The notes: generated by a model not told the origin, from the letters alone. Positions 10,863 through 21,391 are shown, counted from the stretch's first letter. The stretch is DNA of 64,000 nucleotides from Sipunculus nudus (GCA_026874595.1 CM049306.1:758019-822018); one strand, 5' to 3'. Made by a program: numbers and translations.

Positions 10863-10891
10863 ATGCCCCGGCCACTCTGTGGCAGGGGCAT
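10863..10891 (-). other. 5'-terminal hairpin of the pearl-type element
   Basis: ATGCCCCGGCCAC-TCT-GTGGCAGGGGCAT: a 13-bp stem with one mismatch and a 3-nt loop. It forms the right boundary; the next bases (TAAAAAGTTC) already match the empty-site flank. Confidence 0.7.
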
Positions 10892-10922
10892 AAAAAGTTC
10901 ATTCACAATTACTTAATATTTA

Positions 10923-12235
10923 AACAAGACCTACAGGCCTAATGCGAACCTGTGCATATGGATATACACCAGGTACACCTTCAATGCTGAACCACTACTT
11001 TTCATATATATATGAACAATGCAAGTACTAAATATTTTGAACAAGAATCAATACACAAACATCACTGCTGAAATTCTGGCATGGGTACACACAACACAAA
11101 AATTACTGAAGGTGGCACCATCAGTCTTGTATACGACAAAGCTATTTGACATGTATAAATATGCCCAATTTCAGGCTGATATATCAAATTCCTCCGTAGA
11201 ATTAAGCAGGCACATACAAAAAGTCATTGTAGATGGTGACACCTGTCTTGTGAACAAGAAAGCCATTAAAGACACATAGACAGGTCAGAATATCAAGCCA
11301 ATACATCAAACTTACCTTGAGTCTGATGCACGGGGCTGACTAGGCTTAGGTGAGAAAGGCTGTTGCCCCGAGTGTACTGTGACAAATTACTTGCTCAAGC
11401 TACTGCACTGAGTGAACTCTTGACCTGTTGCATAATCTGACACAGTTGGCAGTCTGCCAAAGCTATAAATAAATCCAGGCTGACCTTTTGCCTATTGCCA
11501 AATCTGAAATAGTAGCCACACAAATATATAAGCTCATAGATTGGCTCCATATGCAGCCCCGAGGGGCATGACACCCATGATGTGATCACATGATACTCAT
11601 GAGGTGATCACATGCTACCCATGAGATGATTACATGCTGCCCATGAGGTGATCACATGCCTTGTGCTTGGCTGCACTGATTGAACTGTTGACCTATATTT
11701 GGCTGCACTGAATGAACTCTTGATCTGTTGCCAAATCTGAAACAGTTGGCAGTTTCTCAAGAAACCTACACAATCTTTGCCTGTTATGTAACTCTGCTAA
11801 AATTTATCCAACACAAACCATTTGAATGAACTTGACAGGGCTCACCTCTGAGATCATTTCTGTAAAATATTGAAGAATTTGGCTGGACTTTTTACAAGAA
11901 GAAGACTTTTAAAGTTTCTTTCAGCTTTTTCCCTGTAAAATCTAAGTAAATGCAGATAGCAAAAATATGCTGAATCCATCATCATTTGATATGTGACAGA
12001 TAATTGCATAAAATTTGGGGATGGTAGCTCCTGCTATTCCTGAGAAATTATGAGTTAGTGTACAGATGATATGTAATATCATAAATCTACATTTTTTAAA
12101 AGCTTTTAAAAAACATTCTTGTCAATATTTTCCATAGATAACCTGAAATCTTAATGTCTAGAGGCATGATGTAATGGATGCTGATAAACTGGTGCTAGGC
12201 TAGATGTATCTGCTTCACACAGCTAACATATATGG
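10923..12235 (-). mobile_element. Helentron-like element, copy 3 (truncated)
   Basis: The head AACAAGACCTACAGGCCTAA then TGCGAACCTGTGCAT (10923-10957) is followed by the familiar body: GGTGG subrepeats near 11112 and 11229, TGAACTCTTGACCTGTTGC, and TTTTTTAAAAGCTTTTAAAA near 12092. At 12235 it stops after AACATATATGG, where copy 1 continues with TAAAATGACTC (1990), and the head of copy 4 follows at once. The remaining right half was not found elsewhere. The left flank is shared with copy 2. Confidence 0.6.
11576..11660. repeat. 22-bp minisatellite around GTGATCAC, about 4 copies
   Basis: Units of the form CATGAGGTGATCACATGCTA+CC repeat four times with a few changes. Each unit is close to its own reverse complement around TGATCA. 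A matching array of about five copies is at 16951-17057 in copy 5, so it belongs to the element family. Confidence 0.8.
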
Positions 12236-12549
12236 AACAAGGCCTACAGGCCTAATGCAAACCTATGCAAAGTTTAGGGGTATGAATGGAGGTTTTAATT
12301 TTTAAAATTTAATATTGATCCTCTTAAGTCCTGCATATCTACCTTAGTCATTATGATTCCAGCAAAATGGACGTTTCAGACCTGCAAGTTTCAGACTTGG
12401 ACATTTTAAAACTAGAATATGGGTAGTCAACAAGCGACTATGTGTATCCGCAGAAATCAGAGTGGCACGGGTGAAGTGAGGCATGGATTAAGTGGCAAGG
12501 GGAATAGAGTGAGGTGTGTTGAATATTAGCAAGGATGTCTGCAGCGTAA

Positions 12550-12990
12550 ACGTGAATGCAGGTGGTGCCACCTGTCATAAAATCGAGAAAATTGTCCAGG
12601 ATGTATACACATGCAAAATTTCAGATGAATAAGTCAAACCACTGCTGAGATATGAGTGATTTTATCCCAAGGCAGATGAACAGATGGACGCTGTGCAAAA
12701 ATGGTTGCAGGTGGCACCACCATTTTTAGTGTATGTTATAAAGCTTTCCAAGGGCTACATTTGTGCAAAATCTTTAGCCTTATCAGTCAAACCGTTGCTG
12801 AGATATGTGGGTTTATGCATGGAAACAGACGCACAAATGGACGCTGGCAGAGAAGAAAGGTCAGAGGTCAACCAAAAATGAGGGCTACCCGATCTGTATA
12901 AACATGCCCAATTTTAGGCTGACGTATCAAATTCCTTTGTAGAAATAAGCAGGCGCACACACTGCAAAAGTCAATGTAGGTGGCACCACC
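12550..12990. repeat. GGTGGYRCCACC subrepeats (copy 4)
   Basis: Cores near 12553 (GCAGGTGGTGCCACCTGTC), 12706 (GCAGGTGGCACCACCATTT) and 12977 (GTAGGTGGCACCACCTATC), spaced about 153 and 270 bp. The first two units are followed by GTCAAACC(A/G)(C/T)TGCTGAGATATG and a GGACGCTG motif. Confidence 0.6.
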
Positions 12991-13799
12991 TATCTTGTAA
13001 ATGAGAATACCATCAAAGATGCATAGGCAGGTCAAAATATCAGTCCAATATATCAAACTTCCCCAGAGTTTGATGCACTGGGCTAACAAGGCTCAGGTGA
13101 GAAAGGCAGTTGCCCCCGGGTGACCTGTGACAAATTGCTGCCTCAAGCTACTGCACTGAGTGAACTCTTGACCTCCACCTGGCTAAACTGAGTGAACTTT
13201 TGACCTGTACCTGGCTGCACTGAGTGAAATCTTGACCTGTTGCATAATCTGACACAGCTGGCAGTCTGCCAAAGCTATAAATAGATTCAGGCGGAACTTT
13301 GGTGCCAAATATGATGCAGTGATCAGTCTGCCAAAGCTATAAATAGAATGCAGCTACTGCACTGATTGAACTCTTGACCTATACCTTGCTGCACTTCTTC
13401 CAATCCTGGCACTGTGCCAAAACTATTTATAGAGCTGACATCATCTTGGCTAACGGCCAACATCAAGGCACTGGCAATCTGCCAATGGTAAACCAAGTGC
13501 TGCCATCTGTACATTAATGTGGTCCCTACTTGAAATAACTTTGAAATTTTTTTTCCCAATACAAAATGCTTTTCAGCAGACTTTTTATAAAAAAAGAAAT
13601 CAGGAATATATGTAAAATTATTACGGATGCATACTGAATGCAAAATTAAAATACAGATATATCTAATTGATGGCAAATTCTTGAATTAAGTTGAGTAGGG
13701 ATACCTAAAATTTATAATCCACATACAGTTGTCTTTATATAGCCACAGAGAGCTGAATATCCATGCTTGTAACATTGTCTGGTATGATAAATAAATTTA

Positions 13800-13824
13800 C
13801 CGTAAAATCTCCACTTAAAACCGC
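13800..13824 (+). repeat. Left terminal inverted repeat of the MITE
   Basis: 25 bp, perfect match (inverted) to 14884-14908, directly inside the TA duplication. Confidence 0.95.
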
Positions 13825-14883
13825 GGTTTAATCAAGAAATTCAAAATCTTGAAATCAGGTTGATTTCCTGAAAGCACTGTGCGGTTTATACTAGAAGGGT
13901 TTCCTGAATATCTTCCTGACAGACATCGTTTTTGGGCCGGCGCGTGGGCGATAATATTGCAACTTTCGAAGGCTGTTCTTAGCATGCATGGGAGCCGTGT
14001 GTAAATGTATTATTTACGATTATTTGTTATTTATTAATTAAATATTGCTGATTAGTTTTCGTGTGATATATAACTTGTTATAAAATCTTGGTAATTTTCA
14101 TCAAATAATACGTTTACAACAACCCTGCTGTTACACACAGCAGTCCACTTCGTTGGGCATGGTCAAGCAAAATTGAAATAAAAGCCTACTTTAAACCCAT
14201 TTGCGGCATTATTTAGCAATGATTATACTCGTTTTCAAGCGTCAATGTTCCTATACGTGCGTATCTCGAAAAGGTAACTTCAGTTACTTTGATATTTAGT
14301 TAAGTTGACCAGCGATGTTTTCAAACGCACTAGCAAATTGTGACATGGAGCGATGTCAACGTACGATGTGACGAAGATAATACCGAAGTAACCGATATGA
14401 AAATTATTTGAATCTTCCGAGTAATTCCAGAAAATGAAATTTTCATTTAAAAAATAAGATTTCAAAATATTTCTTTTAGAATTAAAATATACAGTGACTT
14501 GAAACGGATCAGCAGAATATTTTTTCCAAAATATAATGACAAATCAGTAGCAAAAAAGAATACGGCACGGAATATAAAATCTGTATAAACAGGCAGAGGT
14601 TCACCGGCCCTTACGTCTTCCCAAACTTCATGCTTGAGTGACCCTGCAAAAAAGTGTTATGATGTGTTTAAATAAAATGCCCAAGGAATTTTTAAAGTGG
14701 ACAGGAATGGCCGAGGCGCAACCTACGCGTGTTCATTTCTAGATGATTGCTTGATTGTGTCTTGTCAAATCATTCCGTAGCGAAAGTTGGTGCGGTTTTA
14801 AAGGGGGGTTCTTAGTATTTGAGCCCCTCGCGGTGTCTCGCCTGGAATTTCGGCGAAGTCTGGGTGCGGTTTTAATCGGAAGT

Positions 14884-14908
14884 GCGGTTTTAAGTGGAGA
14901 TTTTACGG
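14884..14908 (-). repeat. Right terminal inverted repeat of the MITE
   Basis: 25 bp, perfect inverted match to 13800-13824. Further copies of TGCGGTTTTA lie just inside it (14865-14874 and 14791-14800). Confidence 0.95.
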
Positions 14909-15279
14909 TAATCATAAATCTAAATTTTTTAAAAGCTTTTAAAAAATCTTTCTTGTCAATATTAACCAAAGATAACCTGAAATCTAAATGTCTAGTGGCA
15001 TGATGTAATAGATGCTGATAAACTGGTGCCAGGCTTGATGTAACAGCATCACACAGCTAACATGTATGGTATAATGACTCAATTCAATCTCCATAATTCA
15101 GCCAAAACTCATTCATGTGGAACCATTTATGACAATTATTATAAGAATTATTGTAGGGATTATTCTTGTAAAATATTTAACAAACTGGCTTCAGTGGCAT
15201 CAGTTAAAAAACGTTTCGCAGGTTTATAACTCGTATAGGAAGATACAGCAAACTGGCTAAGTTCAGCTTCCCATAACTC

Positions 15280-15960
15280 AGCCAAAAAGCCCTGAACCAA
15301 AACCATTTGAACAAACTTGAATTATCAACATCTGAGGATAATTAATGTGTGAAATTTAAGAATTTGGCCAAGTGGTTTTTGAGAAGAAGATCTTTGTATC
15401 CACTGAGCTAAAATGGGCTGTTATGGCATATGACTAAATTCAGCTTCCCATAACTTAGCCAAAAGTCACTGAACTGAAACCATTTGAACAAACTTCAGAA
15501 AGCACTACCCTAGGATCATTTCTGTGCTATATTAAACAATTTGGCCATTTTGTTTCAGAGAAGAAGTTATTTGTAGCTGTCAGTATGATACTGGCACTGA
15601 TGACCCCATACAAAAAAGGCTGATGCAGGTGGCGCCACCAATACCTCAATTTCAGATATGACTCATGTGACCAACATTTGCATAAAATTTTGTGATGATA
15701 GCTCAAGCCATTTCTGAGATTGTAATTTTAGTATACTTTTTTGGACAGATGACTAAGTTCCACTTCCTGTAACTTGACCAAAAATCACCGAACTTAAACC
15801 ATTCAAACAAACTTGAGAGAGATTGTTCCTGGAATCATTTCTGTAAAATATTGGACAATTTGGATGAACAGCGTCAGAGAAGAAGATTTTTTTAAGCTTT
15901 TTTAGCCTTTTCCTTATAAAATCTAAGAAAATGCAGTTAGCCAAAAAATAAGCTAAATCC
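15280..15960. repeat. Right-half subrepeats of copy 4
   Basis: Diverged units near 15285, 15460 and 15770 share AGCCAAAA or GACCAAAAATCACC, CCATT(T/C)(G/A)AACAAACTT, ATCATTTCTGT and GAGAAGAAG. The palindrome GGTGGCGCCACC lies at about 15629-15640. They parallel 2160-2950 base for base in many places. Confidence 0.6.
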
Positions 15961-16107
15961 GATAGAGTTTTTTAGATGACTAATTTTATGCATAAAATTT
16001 CATGATGCTAATTCTTGCCGTTTTCAAGATAGTATGGGTTAACGTACAGACGACTGACGACAGACAACGGACGACGCCACACCATCGCATAAGCTCACAG
16101 GTTTGCT

Positions 16108-17400
16108 AACAAGGCCTACAACCCTAATGCGAACCTGTACATTGGGAAATACACCAGGTATAATGCTTCAATGCTGGACCATTACTTTTCATGTATATGA
16201 ACAAAGCAAGTACTTAACATTTTGAATAAGAAACAATTACAAAAACATCATTGCTGAAATTCTGGCATGGGTGCACACAACACAAAAATGATTGTAGCTG
16301 GCACCATAAGTCTAGTATACAACGAAGCTATCAGAGATATATACATATGCCCAATTTCAGACTGATATATCTAACCCCTCCTGAGAAATAAGCAGGGACA
16401 CACACTGTGCAAAAATTATTGTAGGTGGCACCACCAGTCTTGTATACGACAAAGCTATTCAATATGTATAAATATGCCTAATTTCAGGCTGATATATCAA
16501 ATTCCTCTGTAGAAATATGCAGGCACATATAAAAGTTATTGTAGGTGGCAACACCTGTCTTGTGGACGAAAAAGCCATCAAAGACACATAGACAGGCCAA
16601 AATATCAGGCCAATACATCAGACTTACCTTGAGTCTGATGCATGGGGCTGACCATGCTTAGGTGAGAAAGGCAGTTGCCCCGAGTGAACTGTGGCAAATT
16701 GCTGACTCAGATTACTGCACTGAGTGAACTCATGACCTGCACCTGGCTAGACTGAGTGAACTTTTGACCTGACCTGGCTGCACTGAGTGAACTCTTGACC
16801 TGTTGCCTAATCTGATACAATTGGCAGTCTGTCAAAGCTATAAATAGATCCAGACTGACCTTTGGCCTGTTGCCAAATCTGTAATAGTACCCACACCATT
16901 GCATAAGCTCACAGATTGGCTCCACATGCAGCCCTGAGGGGCATGACACACATGAGGTGATCATAAGATACTCATGAGGTGATCACATGCTACCTATGAG
17001 GTGATCACATGGTGCCCATGAGGTGTTCACATGTCACCCTTGAGGAGATCACATGCCTTGATCTTGGCTGCACTGATTGAACTCTTGACCTATATCTGGC
17101 TGCACTGAATAAACTCTTGATCTGTTGCCAAATCTAAAACAGTTGGCAGTTTCTCAACCTATTTAAAGATACAGACACAATCTTGGCCTGTTGGTAAACC
17201 TGTTTACACATACTGAAAGACTTTGGCTAAAATGTTTTTTTTCTCAAGCTGACATATTCATAAACTTCTTATCAAAATATCTAGAATAAAAAAAGATGCA
17301 GTCCTTTCATTGTTAAAGGTCCAATTATTCTGCCAAAAATCATTCAAGTAAACTTGGACAAAGGCCACCTAAGACTAATTTTTGTACAATGTTACAAGTT
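16108..17400 (-). mobile_element. Helentron-like element, copy 5 (incomplete), abutting copy 4
   Basis: The head AACAAGGCCTACAACCCTAA then TGCGAACCTGTACATTGGG starts at the base after the copy 4 tail. The subrepeats near 16300, 16424 and 16543, a CACCATTGCATAAGCTCACAG motif (about 16892-16912), the 22-bp minisatellite and the stretch after 17,205 (ACTGAAAGACTTTGGCTA) match copies 2 and 3. Homology to copy 2 (7217-7590) fades near 17,400, so the right end is an estimate. Confidence 0.6.
16951..17057. repeat. 22-bp GTGATCAC minisatellite, about 5 copies
   Basis: Same unit as at 11576-11660 (CATGAGGTGATCACATG+spacer), here five times with substitutions such as GTGTTCAC and GAGATCAC. Confidence 0.8.
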
Positions 17401-19100
17401 TGAAATTTTTGCAAATGCAAAATATTCTATTTAATGTTTTTGTTTATATAAGCATATGAGAAGCTAAGAGGAAAGAGGAACTCCTACTTGGTTATAGTAA
17501 AGTTCTAAATATATGATTGCAAACTAATACTCTGACAAGACTGTCATGAAAAAAAAAACAGTAAAAGTTTTGAGATACTGTGATGCAAATGAAAAATTTA
17601 CAGATTGACAGGCTAGTGGACAGAATGGACTAATACCTTTTTTTCACTTTCAAGGGAATAATGCATTTAAGTTTATATATAAGCCTATCATTTAAGCATA
17701 TCCACTTTTTCCATTAAAATAGTTTTTGTCTGATACTTTTTTTTACAAGTTTTATAAATTTGTATTAAAAAACACTGAAAATATAAGTTAAAATATTAGA
17801 ATTCTAAGTTGCAATCATTATATATCTAGAGTGTAGCTCATATTGGGTCATATTATTCATACACATATATTTTTATATCTTTAAATCACCAATGTTTAAA
17901 CTGAATTTAAAAGAAAATAATGCCACAACATGGCATCTACAAGATTATTCCTTGAATCACTATTAAACAGTTTTGCACATTGGAGTTTTCAGTACATGCT
18001 TAATCTTATTCACCGAAATAAAATAAAAGATTCAGTAAATTTGGTAAAATAAAAACATCTTTTCAAATAAAGTATACACACTGTTGGTTGAATGAGGGAC
18101 AAACAATATCATTATGCCAATTACAATCTAAGCTATAATTTATTACTGGAATTAATAGTCAATTTCACACCTGGTGAAGTTTTTACTCTTATCAAGTAAG
18201 GAATTACTTATCTGATGAACATCCACATTTTCATAGCAATACACCACTTTGTGGACACAATTAAATGTGCACTTTAATCATTGTAACCCTGGTGGTAAAT
18301 ACAAATTCTAAAATGTAGCATTGCATAGCCAAGAATAAAATGAAATACGGAAAATTATAACATTCATCTAGTTAATGCACCATCTAGTGGGGGGGGGGGG
18401 GGGGGGGGGGTGTGCAGGGCAGAGGGGAAGCCTGCTAGTAGTGGCCAAGCTGAGCCAAGGCAAGCTGCCTGGGGTGGGTTACATAATGCAAGTGAAGGCT
18501 GTACTACTAGGTGGGCTAGATGTAAACAACACTTGACATGGTGTATGAAAACTTGAATAAAGGCTACTCTTTTCAATCAATTCCTTTGAAATTTCAGATT
18601 TTACAAGATTATATCCTTATGTATATATGCTGTGAAAATTAAATCGACAGTGCTCATAGGGAAAAAACGTGCCATTGCCAAAGTTGGACAAAATTTAAGG
18701 TATTGATTTTTTATTTATGCTAATAACTTGAAAAATTTGCAAAATTCAGAACTAATTCCTAATATAGGAAAGTTATATTCCTAAAAAAAAGTCTCCAGCT
18801 TCAGCAATTCTCATCTTAGGTGAGTTAATATATTTCGTGATTTTTTAAAAAGTGCATTATGTTTGAACTTAAAAAAAATATGCAATACTGACATCATTTC
18901 TGGCATGTGCATAGCGAATGTTTAGAAAAATATGTATACTATACTTTATATGATCAAAGTAAGATCAGTGGTTTCAATATTAGGCAGTCTTAAAGTGTAA
19001 CAATGGGTTTTTAATGGAAAAATGAAGTTTTTCATTAATATCTCGAAGGAATTAAATCCAAGTGACCAAATGCTTGGCATGATGGGGGATTTTGGAGACA
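17401..19100. other. AT-rich DNA with no recognised feature
   Basis: No open frame with recognisable content and no repeat of the families described elsewhere in the window. It is strongly AT-rich, apart from a G22 run and a GC-richer patch (18,389-18,500). It separates the mobile-element nest from the satellite array. Confidence 0.5.
18389..18410. repeat. Homopolymer of 22 G
   Basis: Uninterrupted run of 22 G followed by TGTGCAGGGC. It is a candidate G-quadruplex or slippage site; the exact length is likely to be unreliable in any assembly. Confidence 0.85.
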
Positions 19101-19349
19101 TCTAACTGTAAGGTGACTGTTTATGGCCTGTCTGTGGTGTATCTCTGTTACTTAGTGTCAGACCCTGGTATCTGAGGTGCCTGTTTATGGCCTGTCTGTG
19201 GTGTACCTCTGTTATTGAGTGTGAGACCCTGTCATCTAAGGTGCATGTTTATGGCTTGTCTGTGGTGTAACTCTGTTACTAAGTGTCAGACCCTGGTATC
19301 TGAGGTGCCTGTTTATGGCTTGTCTGTGGTGTACCTCTGTTACTGAGTG

Positions 19350-20630
19350 TCAGACCCTGGTATCTGAGGTGCCTGTTTATGGCCTATCTGTGGTGTACCT
19401 ATGTTACTGAGTGTGAGACCCTGGTATCTGAGGTGCCTGTTTATGGCCTGTCTGTGGTGTACCTCTGTTATTGAGTGTGAGACCCTGTCATCTAAGGTGC
19501 ATGTTTATGGCTTGTCTGTGGTGTAACTCTGTTACTAAGTGTCAGACCCTGGTATCTGTGGTGCCTGTTTATGGCCTGTCTGTGGTGTACCTCTGTTACT
19601 GAGTGTCAGACCCTGGTATCTGAGGTGCCTGTTTATGGCCTATCTGTGGTGTACCTATGTTACTGAGTGTGAGACCCTGGTATCTGAGGTGCCTGTTTAT
19701 GGCCTGTCTGTGGTGTACCTCTGTTATTGAGTGTGAGACCCTGTCATCTAAGGTGCATGTTTATGGCTTGTCTGTGGTGTAACTCTGTTACTAAGTGTCA
19801 GACCCTGGTATCTGAGGTGCCTGTTTATGGCTTGTCTGTGGTGTACCTCTGTTACTGAGTGTCAGACCCTGGTATCTGAGGTGGCTGTTTATGGACTGTC
19901 TGTAGTGTAACTCTGTTACTTAGTGTCAGACCCTGGTATCTGAGGTGCCTGTTTATGGCTTGTCTGTGGTGTACCTCTGTTACTGAGTGTCAGACCCTGG
20001 TATCTCAGGTGCCTGTTTATGGCCTATCTGTGGTGTACCTATGTTACTGAGTGTGAGACCCTGGTATCTGAGGTGCCTGTTTATGGCCTGTCTGTGGTGT
20101 ACCTCTGTTATTGAGTGTGAGACCCTGTCATCTAAGGTGCATGTTTATGGCTTGTCTGTGGTGTAACTCTGTTACTAAGTGTCAGACCCTGGTATCTGTG
20201 GTGCCTGTTTATGGCCTGTCTGTGGTGTACCACTGTTACTGAGTGTCAGACCCTGGTATCTGAGGTGCCTGTTTATGGCCTATCTGTGGTGTACCTATGT
20301 TACTGAGTGTGAGACCCTGGTATCTGAGGTGCCTGTTTATGGCCTGTCTGTGGTGTACCTCTGTTATTGAGTGTGAGACCCTGTCATCTAAGGTGCATGT
20401 TTATGGCTTGTCTGTGGTGTAACTCTGTTACTAAGTGTCAGACCCTGGTATCTGAGGTGCCTGTTTATGGCTTGTCTGTGGTGTACCTCTGTTACTGAGT
20501 GTCAGACCCTGGTATCTGAGGTGGCTGTTTATGGACTGTCTGTAGTGTAACTCTGTTACTTAGTGTCAGACCCTGGTATCTGAGGTGGCTGTTTATGGAC
20601 TGTCTGTAGTGTAACTCTGTTACTTAGTGT
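19350..20630. repeat. 640-bp higher-order unit (10 monomers), two copies
   Basis: The run of monomers that includes GGTATCTGTGGTGCCTG recurs at exactly 640 bp (19539 and 20179), and its neighbours (GTACCTATGTTACTGAG, GGTGGCTGTTTATGGACTG) repeat with it. The same monomer string reappears near 37286, 41744 and 58775. Confidence 0.75.
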
Positions 20631-21391
20631 CAGACCCTGGTATCCAAGGTGCATGTTTATGGCCTGTCTGTGGTGTAACTCTGTTACTAAGTGTCAGACC
20701 CTGGCATCTGAGGTGCCTGTTTATGGCCTGTCTGTGGTGTATCTCTGTTACTTAGTGTTAGACCCTGGTATCTGAGGTGCCTGTCTATGGCCTGTCAGTG
20801 GTGTACCTCCGTATTGAGTGTGAGACCCTGTCATCTAAGGTGCATGTTTATGGCCTGTCTGTGGTGTAACTCTGTTACTAAGTGTCAGACCCTGATATCT
20901 GAGGTGCCTGTTTATGGCCTGTCTGTGGTGTACCTCTGTTATTGAGTGTGAGACCCTGTCATCTAAGGTGCATGTTTATGGCCTGTCTGTGGTGTAACTC
21001 TATTATTAAGTGTCAGACCCTGGAATCTGAGGTGCCTGTTTATGGCCTATCTGTGGTGTACCTCTGTTACTTTATGTCAGTACCTGGTATCTAAGGTGGC
21101 TGTTTATGACCTGTCAGTGGTGTACCTCCGTATTGAGTGTGAGACCCTGTCATCTAAGGTGCATGTTTATTGCCTGTCTGTGGTGTAACTATGTTACTAA
21201 ATGTCAGACCCTGGTATCTAAGGTGCATGTTTATGGCCTGTCTGTGGTGTAACTCTGTTACTAAGTGTCAGACCCTGGCATCTGAGGTGCCTGTTTATGG
21301 CCTGTCTGTGGTGTATCTCTGTTACTTAGTGTCAGACCCTGGTATCTGAGGTGCCTGTCTATGGCCTGTCAGTGGTGTACCTCCGTATTGA

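Larger units (their letters stand above)
8814..10891 (-). mobile_element. 'Pearl'-type Helentron-like non-autonomous element with 180-bp core repeats
   Basis: On the minus strand it starts with ATGCCCCTGCCAC (part of a hairpin at 10863-10891), has a GTCC/GTCY microsatellite (10819-10850), eleven core repeats of about 180 bp, then GGCGGGGGAATTTG, a 7-bp-stem hairpin (8819-8835) and a CTAG end followed by host T, like the CTRR-T 3' end of Helitrons. The subterminal GCCCCTGCC and GGCGGGGG are near-inverted repeats. This layout (microsatellite, tandem core, subterminal inverted repeats, 3' hairpin) matches bivalve 'pearl' elements and DINE-1-like Helentron derivatives. An unoccupied relative of the site is at 4047-4075 (GCTTACAGGA, A-run, then GATTCACAACTG). 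No Rep/helicase is encoded. Structure is seen; family is inferred. Confidence 0.75.
13800..14908. mobile_element. 1,109-bp MITE with 25-bp perfect terminal inverted repeats and TA target duplication
   Basis: The left end CCGTAAAATCTCCACTTAAA+ACCGC (13800-13824) is the exact reverse complement of the right end (14884-14908). TA flanks both sides (13798-13799 and 14909-14910). Without it, ATAAATT-TA-ATCATAAATCTAA matches the continuous sequence in copy 1 near 1825-1845, an empty site. The motif GCGGTTTTA/GCGGTTTA recurs near both ends. TA duplication points to Tc1/mariner-type mobilisation; other TA-using superfamilies are possible. No transposase is encoded: the small frames inside run out through the right end into the flank. 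It is non-autonomous. Confidence 0.9.
12236..16107 (-). mobile_element. Helentron-like element, copy 4, carrying a MITE
   Basis: The head (12236-12270) is slightly decayed: TGCAAACCTATGC. The tail has the GACGAC/CAACGG microsatellite (16043-16077), CACCATCGCATAAGCTCAC and the inverted repeat CACAGGTTTGC (16096-16106), ending in T at 16107 exactly as copy 1 ends at 3031. Without the MITE it is about 2.76 kb, close to copy 1 (2.47 kb). The part at 12,290-12,890 is not present in copy 1; it holds two better-kept subrepeats. From about 12,890 on it follows copy 1 closely. Confidence 0.65.

Noticed and set aside
13323-13676. 117-codon minus-strand open frame in copy 4
   Set aside because: It lies in the non-coding body of the element; the aligned stretch of copy 1 (about 1330-1680) is not open over the same length, and no domain is recognisable.
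14739-15003. Open frames on both strands across the right end of the MITE
   Set aside because: They run through the terminal inverted repeat into flanking DNA, so they cannot be a transposase; there is no known domain.
19140-19170. Splice acceptors (TCTCTGTTACTTAG and TGTCAG) in monomers
   Set aside because: Pyrimidine-rich AG sites recur in every such monomer without matching donors or conserved exons; no evidence of use.
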